DNA of 64,000 bases from Pedobacter cryoconitis (GCF_014200605.1 NZ_JACHCE010000001.1:930001-994000); one strand, 5' to 3'. Shown: positions 54,432 through 63,699, counted from the first letter of the stretch. Made by a program: numbers and translations. Notes: generated by a model from the letters alone, not told the origin.

Positions 54432-55706
54432 ATGATTAATAAATTAATTTCCCTGTCCTTAAAAAACAGGTATATCGTATTGATTGCAGCATTAATCCTT
54501 TTTGCCTGGGGCAGTTATGCTGTGCGGGAAAATCCGATTGATGCCATTCCTGACTTGTCAGAAAACCAGGTCATTGTTTTTACCGAATGGCAGGGCCGTA
54601 GTCCTCAGATCATGGAAGATCAGGTGACTTATCCACTGGTCAGTAATTTGCAGGGTATCCCAAAAGTAAAAGCCATAAGAGCTACTTCTATGTTTGGGAT
54701 GAGCTTTGTTTATATCGTTTTTGATGACAAAGCGGATGTCTACTGGGCACGAAGCCGCGTGCTGGAAAGATTGAATTATGCACAGCGTTTATTGCCCGAA
54801 GGCATTACACCAACACTTGGTCCTGATGGAACAGGTGTCGGTCATATCTTATGGTATACCCTGGATGCGAAGGGGATTGACCTTGGTGAGCAAAGAGCCT
54901 TGCAAGACTGGTATGTAAAACTTGGTTTGCAAACTGTGCCGGGGGTAAGCGAGGTAGCTTCTTTTGGCGGCTTTGAAAAACAATACCAGATCAATATTGA
55001 CCCTCATAAACTCAACTACTACAATATTCCGCTAAGTCAGGTTCTTAAGGCTGTTAAAAGTAACAACAATGATGTTGGCGGTCGTAAATTTGAAATGAAC
55101 GGAACAGGATATATTGTTCGTGGCCTGGGCTATATCAAAAACCTGCAGGATGTAGAAAACATTTCTATAGGTACCGTAAATACAGTATCGGTCAAAGTCA
55201 AAGATGTGGCAACAGTACAGATGGGGGGCGACTTACGTCTGGGTATTTTTGACCAGAATGGTGAAGGTGAAGCTGTAGGTGGAATTGTGGTGATGCGTTA
55301 TGGTGAAAATGCAGATCAGGTGATCCATGCCGTGAAAGATAAAATGGCAGATATTCAAAAAGGACTTCCTGCAGGGGTAAAATTCAAAATTGCATATGAT
55401 CGCAGTGAACTCATTGAAAGTGCGATTGGCTCTGTTAAACATACCCTGATTGAAGAAATGATCACCGTATCTATAATTGTAATCCTGTTTTTGTTTAGCT
55501 GGAGAAGCGCCTTGAGTATCATTATTCAAATTCCAATTACCATCGCTGCCAGCTTTATTCTGCTCAATGCTTTTGGTATATCGTCTAATATTATGTCCTT
55601 AACCGGGATTGCCCTTGCTATAGGGGTAATTGTGGATAATGGAATTGTAATGGTCGAAAATTCACATCGCAATCTGGCAATTGCACAAGAAAAAGAAAAA
55701 TCATGA
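54432..55706 (+). CDS. cusA: CusA-like RND efflux pump, N-terminal part (split gene)
   Basis: 424 residues covering the first third of a heavy-metal RND pump: membrane helix 1, NPIDAIPDLSENQVIVFTEW, the porter domain, and the helices 2-4 with EMITVSIIVILFLFSWRSALS and IGVIVDNGIVMVENSHRN. It ends EKEKS with a TGA that overlaps the ATG of the next frame (ATGA). Relatives are one protein of about 1040 residues. Frames differ by one base at an A-rich stretch (GAAAAAGAAAAATC), so a single indel separates them. Either a mutation, a sequencing error or, less likely, a coupled two-piece pump. Confidence 0.85.
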   Translation: MINKLISLSLKNRYIVLIAALILFAWGSYAVRENPIDAIPDLSENQVIVFTEWQGRSPQIMEDQVTYPLVSNLQGIPKVKAIRATSMFGMSFVYIVFDDKADVYWARSRVLERLNYAQRLLPEGITPTLGPDGTGVGHILWYTLDAKGIDLGEQRALQDWYVKLGLQTVPGVSEVASFGGFEKQYQINIDPHKLNYYNIPLSQVLKAVKSNNNDVGGRKFEMNGTGYIVRGLGYIKNLQDVENISIGTVNTVSVKVKDVATVQMGGDLRLGIFDQNGEGEAVGGIVVMRYGENADQVIHAVKDKMADIQKGLPAGVKFKIAYDRSELIESAIGSVKHTLIEEMITVSIIVILFLFSWRSALSIIIQIPITIAASFILLNAFGISSNIMSLTGIALAIGVIVDNGIVMVENSHRNLAIAQEKEKS

Positions 55707-57595
55707 CTACCATCGAAAGAATCAAAATTATAGAAACCTCCTGTAAACAGGTAGGCAGAGGCGTGTTTTTCTCTACGCTGATTATTGTAGCTTCTTTCCT
55801 GCCTGTATTTTTACTGGAAGGCCAGGAGGGTAAATTGTTTGGGCCTTTAGCCTGGACAAAATCATTTATATTAGCAATAGACGCCATTTTAGCTGTTACA
55901 CTTGCTCCGGTTTTGATTTCCTTTTTTCTAAAAGGGAAGCTAAAAACAGATGAGCATAATCCATTGAACCGTTTTATGGAACGGGTTTACAGACCGGTTC
56001 TGAACTGGTGTATTCATTGGCGTAAAACCACTATTGGTATTAATCTTTTAGCCTTAACTATCAGTGTGCCTCTGTTGCTGAGTCTTGGCAGTGAATTTAT
56101 GCCTCCTTTAGATGAGGGAACCATCCTTTTTATGCCTGTTACTTTACCTGATGTTTCCAATGCTCAGGCAAAACAACTTTTACAAGTACAGGACCGGATT
56201 ATTAAAAGTGTTCCTGAAGTTAAAAATGTATTAGGTAAGGCCGGAAGGGCAAATACAGCAACTGATAATTCACCAATCTCTATGGTGGAGACAATTATCT
56301 TGCTGAAACCCAAAAATGAGTGGCGAAAAGGCCTGAAAAAAGAAGATATCATTAATGAATTAAATGCTAAACTGCAAATACCTGGTGTCGTAAATGGCTG
56401 GACACAGCCTATTATCAACCGGATCAACATGCTGTCTACAGGTGTTAGAACTGATGTAGGCTTAAAAGTGTATGGACAGAATCTGGATACAATTTATGCT
56501 TTATCCAGCCGTATGAAACAAGCTTTGCAAGGAATTAATGGTGTCAAAGATCTTTATGTTGATCCGATCACCGGAGGGAAATATCTGGATATCCAGATAG
56601 ACAAAGAAGCAATAGGCCGTTATGGATTGAGTGTCGATGACGTAAACCAGGTGGTAGAAAGTGCGCTGGGAGGAATGAGTATTACGCCAACTATTGAGGG
56701 AAGAAGAAGGTTCAGTGTAAATTTGCGTCTGGCACAGGATTATCGTAATAATCTTGATCAGATCAAGCGGACATTAGTACAAACACCTGCCAATGGGCCT
56801 GTGCCATTATCTTCTGTTGCAGCTATAAAAATTAACGATGGCCCTGCCATGATCCAGTCAGAGAATGCACTGTTAAGAGGAACAGTCCTGTTTAATGTTC
56901 GCGACCGTGATCTTGGAGGTACTGTTAAAGAAGCGCAAGAGAAGTTAAATAGTATGGTCAAAACCCTGCCTAAAGGTTATTTTATGGAATGGAGTGGGCA
57001 ATATGAAAATCTGATCCGGGCAGAACGAACACTAAAGCTGATCCTGCCTATTGTGTTGTTAATCATTTTTGCCTGCCTGTATTTTGCTTTTCATTCTATC
57101 AGGGAAGCTTTTTTTAGTCTGATTTCTATTCCTTTCGCCTTAATTGGAGGAGCTTATATGGTCTATTTCTTCGGCGTCCACCTGTCAGTAGCTGTAGCTG
57201 TAGGTTTTGTGGCTTTGTTTGGAATTGCCGTAGAAACGGGAATTGTGATGGTCATTTACCTGAATGATGCGATGGCACAATTGGTAGCCTTAAAAGGCAA
57301 CTCAAATGAGACCATTACCAGAGAAGATCTACGCATTTATGTAATGAATGGTGCCATTAAAAGATTGAGACCAAAACTCATGACCGTTAGTGTAGCACTA
57401 TTTGGGTTAGTTCCTGTACTGTGGTCAACAGGTACAGGCAGTGATGTGATGCAGCCTATTGTATTGCCAATGATTGGCGGAGTACTGACCTCTTCCACAC
57501 ATATTTTGCTGGTTACGCCGCTAATATTTCTGATGGTAAAAGAATATGAATTAAAAAAATATGGCAAACTGGAAGTATTGGACGTAAAAGAATAA
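55703..57595 (+). CDS. cusA: CusA-like RND efflux pump, C-terminal part (split gene)
   Basis: 630 residues from ATG 55703 (MTTIERIKIIETSCKQVGRG). The frame contains the conserved VFFSTLIIVASFLPVFLLEGQEG, the second porter domain and the final helices with VGFVALFGIAVETGIVMVIY. Read with the preceding frame it gives a complete CusA/CzcA pump, which uses the proton gradient to export Cu+ or Ag+ through CusB and CusC. As separate polypeptides the break falls in the cytoplasmic loop between transmembrane helices 4 and 5, so assembly from two parts is not impossible. Confidence 0.85.
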   Translation: MTTIERIKIIETSCKQVGRGVFFSTLIIVASFLPVFLLEGQEGKLFGPLAWTKSFILAIDAILAVTLAPVLISFFLKGKLKTDEHNPLNRFMERVYRPVLNWCIHWRKTTIGINLLALTISVPLLLSLGSEFMPPLDEGTILFMPVTLPDVSNAQAKQLLQVQDRIIKSVPEVKNVLGKAGRANTATDNSPISMVETIILLKPKNEWRKGLKKEDIINELNAKLQIPGVVNGWTQPIINRINMLSTGVRTDVGLKVYGQNLDTIYALSSRMKQALQGINGVKDLYVDPITGGKYLDIQIDKEAIGRYGLSVDDVNQVVESALGGMSITPTIEGRRRFSVNLRLAQDYRNNLDQIKRTLVQTPANGPVPLSSVAAIKINDGPAMIQSENALLRGTVLFNVRDRDLGGTVKEAQEKLNSMVKTLPKGYFMEWSGQYENLIRAERTLKLILPIVLLIIFACLYFAFHSIREAFFSLISIPFALIGGAYMVYFFGVHLSVAVAVGFVALFGIAVETGIVMVIYLNDAMAQLVALKGNSNETITREDLRIYVMNGAIKRLRPKLMTVSVALFGLVPVLWSTGTGSDVMQPIVLPMIGGVLTSSTHILLVTPLIFLMVKEYELKKYGKLEVLDVKE

Positions 57596-58839
57596 TGAAA
57601 ATGAAAACGATCAATCGAATTATATATACCATACTCATTTGGATGGTGGGTACGGTTGCCTCTAAAGCACAGGTTTCTGTTTTTCCTTTGGATAGTGTTC
57701 TTGCAAAGGTAGTTACGGGCCCGGGGCTACAGGCTTACGATGCCAGAATTGAAGCGGAAAATGCTTATGCAAAAGGAGCTAAAAGTTTACCGGCTCCTAA
57801 AATCAGTGCTGGACAGTATCAAACGCCGTATCAGTTAAATCCAAATACAGGATCATTTATGATTAGTGCAGAGCAAATGTTTACTAATCCAGCTAAACTA
57901 AGAGCTAAACAGGATTATATGAATGGGGTGGCTAAAGTAACCGCTGAAGACAAGAATTATTTAAAAAATCAACTGATTGCCAGGACTAGGGGATATTATT
58001 ACAATATGGGCATTATAGAGCGTAAGCGGGCATTATTAGAAAACACAAGAGGCTTATTAACCTACATGCTCAAAAGTGCTAATATCCGTTTAACTTATGG
58101 CAAAGAGAAGATAAATAACATCTATAAGGCCAAAGCAGAACTCTATGAATTAGATAATAATCAGGAACAGTTTAAGAACGATCTCCAGCAGCAGCGAATT
58201 ATGCTGAATATCCTGATGAACAGGGATAAACAGATCGATTTTAGCGTAGATACTACCTTATTGGTAAAAGATTATGAAACATCTGTTACTGATACAACTG
58301 ACCTGGCAACGCGAAGAAGTGACATTAAGGGGATTAACCAAAGCATCAGTTTACAAACGCTGAATGCTAAAATGGAATACAACCAGCGTAAACCAGACTT
58401 TGGCTTGCAGGCCGGGCACATGTTTAGTTACGGTGGAATGGCCAACCAATACATCTTAATGGGGTCTGTAACCATTCCTGTTTTCTCTTGGTCTTCCAAA
58501 GAGTATAAGGCAAATCTGAAAGGAATCAGTTATCAGGTTGAGGAATTGAAACAGAAAAAATTAGATCTGATCAACCAGGCCGAAGGAACTTTGATTGGTT
58601 TAAAAGCTGCAATTAAAAGTAAAAAACTCTTGCTAAAGAATTATAACCAAAATATTATTCCTGCCTTGCAGAACAATTATAAAACATCCCTGCTTGCTTA
58701 TGAACAGAATACAGGGGAGATGCAGGTGGTTTTAGAGGGATTAAAAGCACTGCAAATGGCAAGAATGGAAGCTTTAGATCGTTTGGGTGAACTTTTACAA
58801 TTACAAGTAGATTATGAAAGAGAAAATGAGAAATATTAG
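57595..58839 (+). CDS. TolC/CusC-like outer-membrane efflux protein
   Basis: 414 residues, start overlapping the cusA stop by one base (TAATG). Signal peptide to about residue 25 (ASKAQ), then the outer-membrane efflux protein fold with coiled coils: FMISAEQMFTNPAKLRAKQDYM and, in the second repeat, YILMGSVTIPVFSWSSKEYK and IPALQNNYKTSLLAYEQNTG. It forms the outer-membrane channel for the pump. The 3' end overlaps the first adaptor gene. Confidence 0.92.
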   Translation: MKMKTINRIIYTILIWMVGTVASKAQVSVFPLDSVLAKVVTGPGLQAYDARIEAENAYAKGAKSLPAPKISAGQYQTPYQLNPNTGSFMISAEQMFTNPAKLRAKQDYMNGVAKVTAEDKNYLKNQLIARTRGYYYNMGIIERKRALLENTRGLLTYMLKSANIRLTYGKEKINNIYKAKAELYELDNNQEQFKNDLQQQRIMLNILMNRDKQIDFSVDTTLLVKDYETSVTDTTDLATRRSDIKGINQSISLQTLNAKMEYNQRKPDFGLQAGHMFSYGGMANQYILMGSVTIPVFSWSSKEYKANLKGISYQVEELKQKKLDLINQAEGTLIGLKAAIKSKKLLLKNYNQNIIPALQNNYKTSLLAYEQNTGEMQVVLEGLKALQMARMEALDRLGELLQLQVDYERENEKY

Positions 58840-60094
58840 TCTGATCACAGTTGGAGTGTCCTTCTTTCTGATTATATTCTTAGGAAGCTGTACGCAGCAA
58901 AAAAGGCCTTCAGGCGTTGAGTCTGTGAAAAATGAAACAAAATATACCTGCCCCATGCATCCCCAGATCTTAGAAGATCATCCGGGGGCATGTCCGATAT
59001 GCGGCATGGCCCTGGTTAAAAAATCCGGGCAAAGCAGCGAGGGTGCAGGTATTAGCCTGAATACAGTATTAGAACCTGTGGGCTCATCAGTAATTGCTTC
59101 TATTGGTATTATTCAGCCCGAACAAAAGCAAAGTCTGGTAGAGATACAGGGCGAGGGCTATCTTGATTTTGATACGCGCACATTCAATAATATTGCAGCC
59201 CGTTTTTCTGGTCGGATTGAGAAACTATATATCAAATATGCTTTTCAGGAAATACATAAAGGGGAGCGGATTTTTGATATTTATAGTCCCGAAATGTTAA
59301 CCGCACAACAAGATCTGCTCTATGTGGTAAGGAATTCTTCGGGTGAGACAGGGTTGATCAATGCTGCAAAACAAAAATTATTATTACTTGGAATGACCAG
59401 TTCCCAGATGAACCAGGTTCTGAAAACAGGAAAGACATTTTATAGTTTACCTGTTTTTAGCCTCTATAATGGCCATGTGCATGATATGCTGCACAGTCAG
59501 ATGGGAGGAGTGATCAATTCTAAACCGGAATCCAGTGTGGTGAATAATACTCCTTTAGCAATCCGTGAGGGAATGTATGTAGAAAAAGGACAGAACATTT
59601 TTAACGTTGTTGATCCGCATCATCTATGGGCAATAATTAAGGTTGATCCATCATCCGTTTCCAGTTTAAAGTTAAACCAAAAGGTAGAAATTACCCTGCC
59701 TGATTTACCAGACAAAAAACTAGTTGGAAAGGTCAATTTCATTGAACCTATTTTGCAGGATGGTGATAAACGAACCAGTATCCGGGTTTATATCGATAAT
59801 ATGGAACATGATTTAAAGGTGAACAGCATTGTTCATGCAGCCATACAAGCCGGGAGAACAAGCGGGCTATGGGTGCCAAAATCAGCAGTACTTGATTTGG
59901 GCCGGAGTAAGATAGTCTGGCTAAAAAAGGGCAGTCGTTTTAAGGTGCAGCAGGTGTCTGCAGGAATACAAAATGGAGATCTTGTAAATATTATAGAAGG
60001 AGTAGCTAAGACTGATAGCCTGGCCTTGGATGCTCATTATTTAATGGATAGTGAAGGTTTTATTAAAATTGAAAATAATGAGAAGTATAATTAA
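58814..60094 (+). CDS. cusB: CusB-like periplasmic adaptor 1 with HMBD domain
   Basis: 426 residues (start ATG 58814, or 58826 for MRNISLI). Lipoprotein signal with lipobox LGSC, then HMBD (YTCPMHPQILEDHPGACPIC, GMALVKK), then the adaptor's barrel-sandwich, hairpin and beta-barrel domains (FSGRIEKLYIKYAFQEIHKG, TDLPDKKLVGKVNFIEP-type LPDLPDKKLVGKVNFIEPIL). It links CusA to the outer-membrane channel and delivers metal. It overlaps the TolC-like gene by 26 bp and runs into the second adaptor. Confidence 0.92.
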   Translation: MKEKMRNISLITVGVSFFLIIFLGSCTQQKRPSGVESVKNETKYTCPMHPQILEDHPGACPICGMALVKKSGQSSEGAGISLNTVLEPVGSSVIASIGIIQPEQKQSLVEIQGEGYLDFDTRTFNNIAARFSGRIEKLYIKYAFQEIHKGERIFDIYSPEMLTAQQDLLYVVRNSSGETGLINAAKQKLLLLGMTSSQMNQVLKTGKTFYSLPVFSLYNGHVHDMLHSQMGGVINSKPESSVVNNTPLAIREGMYVEKGQNIFNVVDPHHLWAIIKVDPSSVSSLKLNQKVEITLPDLPDKKLVGKVNFIEPILQDGDKRTSIRVYIDNMEHDLKVNSIVHAAIQAGRTSGLWVPKSAVLDLGRSKIVWLKKGSRFKVQQVSAGIQNGDLVNIIEGVAKTDSLALDAHYLMDSEGFIKIENNEKYN

Positions 60095-61334
60095 AAGACT
60101 TTCTTCCAGGAAGGTATCGGGCGTTTTTTTATTAATTTTATTCCTTTCATTGACTTTGTTTACAGCCTGTAAACAAAAGATGCAGCCTCTGGGTAAATCG
60201 GCAAATAAAACTTACTATACCTGCTCTATGCATCCGCAAATACATGAGAATCATCCGGGAAATTGTCCGATTTGCCATATGGAGCTGATCAGGGTGGAAA
60301 CCACAGGTAAAAGTTCTGGTACGGGAGCGAATAAAATAATGCTCACCACATCTCAGTTACAAATAGCTGGTATAAAGATAGATACTGTCAGGGAAGAAAA
60401 TGTTGGAAATGAGAAAACACTGACTGGTACAGTAACAACTAATGAAAATCAGGCAGAACAATTAAGTGCCAGAAACACAGGTAGGATTGAACAGCTTTTT
60501 GTAAGGACAACAGGTGAAAAGATTTCAATAGGACAGCCTGTTTACAGGATTTATAGTGAAGATCTGCTGGAAGCTGAAAGAGAGTATCTATTGGCTGGAC
60601 AACAGCAAAAAATGCTGAACAATCCGGATATAGATTATAAACAGTTGATTGGTGCGGCAGAAAACAAATTATTGTTGTGGGGTTTGTCAGGTTCACAAAT
60701 CAAGAACTTAGCAAGTTCCGGAAAGGTTTCTGCCAGCGTTACTGTTATGAGTAAGATCAATGGAACAGTGAGTGATATTGCCGTACATGAGGGCGATTAT
60801 GTGACTGAAGGTATGCCAATTTTAAAAACTCAGCATATTAATGCTTTATGGATTGAGGCCCAGTTATACGTTAGTGAAACTTCAGGTTATCATCTAAATG
60901 ATTTGGTCAGTGTTTCATTACCCGATTTAGGTGGTCAGCGTATCGCTGGTAAAATAGATTTTATGAATCCTGAATTATCAGGAGCATCGAAAGTGGCTTT
61001 AATCCGGGTAAGTATTGCTAATGATCAAGGGCTGATCAGACCTGGAATGCTGGCTTATATCTCAATAGCAAATGAACAGAAACGTAGTTTGGCCGTTCAG
61101 ACTTCGGCCATCTTAACTGATGGAAAAGGAAGCCGGGTATGGGTTAAAAATTCAGATAATAGTTTTTCGCCAAAAATGGTCATGTTAGGTACAGGTAATC
61201 AAAACTATATGACTGTAGTATCCGGGTTAAATGCGGGTGATGTTGTGGTAACCAGTGGAGCTTACCTGTTAAACAGTGAAGCGATCTTTAAAAATGGAGC
61301 TGATAAAATGGATATGGGAAATATGAAAATGTAA
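60078..61334 (+). CDS. cusB: CusB-like periplasmic adaptor 2 with HMBD domain
   Basis: 418 residues from MRSIIKRLSS (60078); an in-frame ATG at 60051 gives nine more. Lipoprotein lipobox FTAC, HMBD (YYTCSMHPQIHENHPGNCPI, CHMELIRVE, where the last pair is CPICHM), and the same adaptor domains as its neighbour (ARNTGRIEQLFVRTTGEKI, VTEGMPILKTQHINALWIEA). The overlap of 17 bp with adaptor 1 shows they are co-translated. Two adaptors per pump are unusual; they may form mixed hexamers or serve different metals. Confidence 0.9.
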   Translation: MRSIIKRLSSRKVSGVFLLILFLSLTLFTACKQKMQPLGKSANKTYYTCSMHPQIHENHPGNCPICHMELIRVETTGKSSGTGANKIMLTTSQLQIAGIKIDTVREENVGNEKTLTGTVTTNENQAEQLSARNTGRIEQLFVRTTGEKISIGQPVYRIYSEDLLEAEREYLLAGQQQKMLNNPDIDYKQLIGAAENKLLLWGLSGSQIKNLASSGKVSASVTVMSKINGTVSDIAVHEGDYVTEGMPILKTQHINALWIEAQLYVSETSGYHLNDLVSVSLPDLGGQRIAGKIDFMNPELSGASKVALIRVSIANDQGLIRPGMLAYISIANEQKRSLAVQTSAILTDGKGSRVWVKNSDNSFSPKMVMLGTGNQNYMTVVSGLNAGDVVVTSGAYLLNSEAIFKNGADKMDMGNMKM

Positions 61335-61344
61335 ACAGATCCAT

Positions 61345-61384
61345 ATTAATTTCTTTCGCACACCTCTGTGCGAAAGAAATTAAT
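61345..61384 (+). terminator. Strong bidirectional terminator, cus operon / OYE
   Basis: Perfect 18-bp stem ATTAATTTCTTTCGCACA/TGTGCGAAAGAAATTAAT with loop CCTC, 11 bp past the adaptor 2 stop and 34 bp from the OYE stop on the other strand. The A/T-rich base of the stem takes the place of a T tract. Confidence 0.85.
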
Positions 61385-61417
61385 AAGATTAGTTCAACCG
61401 GATTGTTCTTAATAAGA

Positions 61418-62563
61418 TTACCGGTCTGAACCAAAGTGTCCTGAGGCGAACTTTGTATAATCGGCCTTTGGATAATCTGTATAGCCATTTTCTCCCCCTG
61501 TATAATAAAGATCTGTGTTGGCTTCTGCTAGTGGAATATGATATTCAAAGCGTTCAACAAGATCAGGATTGGCAACATAGTATGCCCCATACGAAACCAG
61601 ATCTGCAATACCATCTTTAATAATAGCATTACCAGATTCTTGCGTAAACCCTAAGTTTGCCATCAATGTTCCGTGGTAGTTTTTGCGGAAATGACTAAAA
61701 AAATCTTCCTGTAGAGCCTCTACTACTGTGCCATTGAGTGCCTCAGCCGGGCCTGCGATATGTAAATATGCTAAATTATAATCATTCAATTTTTCCGCAA
61801 TATATCGGTACGTCGGAATGGTGAACTCATCGGGAACAACAATGCCCACATTGCTAATGGCCACAGGTGTAAATTTAATAGCAATCCGGGTGCTGTCCCA
61901 AACCTCAAGCAAGGCATCCAGTATCTCGAAAATTATCCGTGCGCGGTTTTCGATACTGCCCCCATATTCATCAGTCCGTTTATTTGTAGTTATACTCAGG
62001 AATTGCGGGATAAGCATACCAATCTGAGCATGTATCTCAACCCCGTCGAACCCTGCATTTTTAGCATTCAAAGTGGCTTGCTTGTAATCCTGAATGGTCT
62101 CTTTAATCTCTGCAACAGTAAATTCACGTGGAGTTACCGTATCTTTAAATCCTTCCGGAGTAAAAGACCTGGTCTGCGGATTAATGGCAGATGGGCCCGC
62201 AGGTAGTTCACCATCAAAATAATCAGGATGTGATATCGTACCAGTATGGCCAAGCTGTACAAAGATTTTGCCGCCCTTAGCGTGAACTGCGTCTGTTACA
62301 CTTTTCCATCCTTCAACCTGCTCCGGGGTAAAGATTCCAGGTACGTTAATAAACCCTATTGCTTTCTTACTTGGCCAGACACCTTCAGTAAGTATAAGGC
62401 CGGCTGATGCCCGTTGTGCGTAATATTCGGCCATAAGTGGTGTAGGAACCAGTTCTGGGTTAGTCGTCCTTCCGCGGGTTAGGGATGCCATCACTACCCG
62501 GTTCTTAAGTTTCAGATCGCCTAATCTATATTCCTCTAAAAGAGGCTGCTGTTCTTTTTGCAT
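61418..62563 (-). CDS. Old yellow enzyme-type FMN oxidoreductase, altered active site
   Basis: 381 residues, TIM barrel with FMN site: LKNRVVMASLTRGRT at the start, VQLGHTGTISHPDYF, and NKRTDEYGGSIENRARIIFE. Family members reduce activated C=C or nitro compounds with NAD(P)H. At the catalytic HxxNxY position it reads HAQIGM: His is kept, but Asn (or His) is Ile and the proton-donating Tyr is Met. The activity may differ from standard ene-reduction. It is divergent from an HxlR regulator, a common arrangement for quinone/electrophile response. Confidence 0.92.
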   Translation of the reverse strand: MQKEQQPLLEEYRLGDLKLKNRVVMASLTRGRTTNPELVPTPLMAEYYAQRASAGLILTEGVWPSKKAIGFINVPGIFTPEQVEGWKSVTDAVHAKGGKIFVQLGHTGTISHPDYFDGELPAGPSAINPQTRSFTPEGFKDTVTPREFTVAEIKETIQDYKQATLNAKNAGFDGVEIHAQIGMLIPQFLSITTNKRTDEYGGSIENRARIIFEILDALLEVWDSTRIAIKFTPVAISNVGIVVPDEFTIPTYRYIAEKLNDYNLAYLHIAGPAEALNGTVVEALQEDFFSHFRKNYHGTLMANLGFTQESGNAIIKDGIADLVSYGAYYVANPDLVERFEYHIPLAEANTDLYYTGGENGYTDYPKADYTKFASGHFGSDR

Positions 62564-62627
62564 AATTTTTTTTAGGCGAAATTACCGGGTATAGCAATGT
62601 TTGACAATAAGGGCTGAATTTATTGCG

Positions 62628-62647
62628 TAGTGATAAATTTATCACTA
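62628..62647. promoter_or_regulatory. 20-bp perfect palindrome between OYE and HxlR genes
   Basis: TAGTGATAAATTTATCACTA is perfectly palindromic and lies 65 bp before the OYE start and 47 bp before the HxlR start. HxlR proteins bind such dyads as dimers, so this is the probable operator for both genes. Confidence 0.75.
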
Positions 62648-62693
62648 GAAACAATTAGGATACAATGTGTATTTTTGATGAATAGACCTGTTT

Positions 62694-63101
62694 ATGTACG
62701 AAAGAAAAATCCCATTGCCTATTGATTGTGGCTTACACCTGACCAAAGAAGTGCTTAATGGTAAATGGAAGCCGGCTTTGCTAAACGCTATTTCAATGGA
62801 TGTACATCGGCCAAGCGAGCTATTTCGCTTATTGCCGGAAGCTTCTCGACGGGTATTGACCGTACAGTTGAAAGAATTGGAACAGCACGGCATTATTAAA
62901 AAAAAGATATATCCTCAATTGCCGCCAAAAGTAGAATATTCATTGACCGAAATCGGACAAACATTATTGCCTATAATAGATGCGATGAACCACTGGGGTG
63001 ATAATAACCGTGACTTTTTGGAAAGTGTTATTGAAAGGGATCCTAAAATAGTCCAGACCACAAAATCTAATTGCGAACTTCATCGCAGGTCTTTATCATA
63101 A
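62694..63101 (+). CDS. HxlR-family transcriptional regulator
   Basis: 135 residues, MarR-related winged helix: LTKEVLNGKWKPALLNAISM, RPSELFRLLPEASRRVLTVQLKELEQHGIIKKKI and YSLTEIGQTLLPIIDAMNHWG are the family hallmarks. No extra Cys near the N-terminus except Cys17 in LPIDCGLHLTK, the position used by redox-sensing members (e.g. YodB-type), so it may sense electrophiles or quinones. Divergent from the OYE gene with a palindromic operator between them. Confidence 0.92.
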   Translation: MYERKIPLPIDCGLHLTKEVLNGKWKPALLNAISMDVHRPSELFRLLPEASRRVLTVQLKELEQHGIIKKKIYPQLPPKVEYSLTEIGQTLLPIIDAMNHWGDNNRDFLESVIERDPKIVQTTKSNCELHRRSLS

Positions 63102-63130
63102 ATTATGTGCCATGTACCGATACTATTTCT

Positions 63131-63170
63131 GTAAATAAAAAACGCGCTGATCAGCGCGTTTTTTATTTAC
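63131..63170. terminator. 40-bp perfect palindrome, bidirectional terminator
   Basis: GTAAATAAAAAACGCGCTGA followed by its exact reverse complement. The GC-rich tip (CGCGCTGATCAGCGCG) with A6/T6 flanks works as a terminator on both strands, between the HxlR gene (stop 63101) and the lipoprotein gene on the minus strand. Confidence 0.92.
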
Positions 63171-63216
63171 AGGTTTGTTACTATTTATTTTGTAAGCCGC
63201 AAACCGATAAGGATTT

Positions 63217-63699
63217 TTACATGGCAAACATGACCTTATAAACTGGCGTAGATACAAACCAGGCTTTAAGTATGCCATCACCATTCGTATCGCCTTTTTT
63301 AGTGTCACCTGAATAATAATAAAGCGGCCATCCTTTATAAGTAGTTTGTTTGGTATTATCATTGCGGGTGATCACGCCAAAGTCTGCATTGTTTAGCCCT
63401 GTTCCCAATGCTGGATTTGCATCATAAAACGGAGGCCATTTTACCGCACAGTCGCCATTACAGCTGGACTGGGCAGCGGTAGTAGAATCGGCAGCAAAGC
63501 TGTACAAAGTACGGCCTGTTTTGTCCGTTAAAATGTCTCCAAGTTTTACATTGTTAATCAATTGTACCCCTACAGCTGCTGTTGAATTTTGAGACTGTGG
63601 ACTGTAAGAAGAGTTTTTGTTATCTTTTGAACAAGATGCAAGGCCAATTACTAATGTAAGCCCAGAGATAATACTTGATTTCAGGAAGTTAATTTTCAT
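63217..63699 (-). CDS. COG4315-type secreted lipoprotein (YxFxxD repeat)
   Basis: 160 residues. Lipoprotein signal with lipobox LASC (Cys23), a Ser/Asn-rich linker, then two halves of the family repeat: LTDKTGRTLYSFAAD and YKGWPLYYYSGDT, with CNGDCAVKWPPF between (disulfide). Proteins of this kind are periplasmic or surface exposed and of unknown function, often near redox genes. It stands alone between two terminators/promoters. Confidence 0.85.
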   Translation of the reverse strand: MKINFLKSSIISGLTLVIGLASCSKDNKNSSYSPQSQNSTAAVGVQLINNVKLGDILTDKTGRTLYSFAADSTTAAQSSCNGDCAVKWPPFYDANPALGTGLNNADFGVITRNDNTKQTTYKGWPLYYYSGDTKKGDTNGDGILKAWFVSTPVYKVMFAM

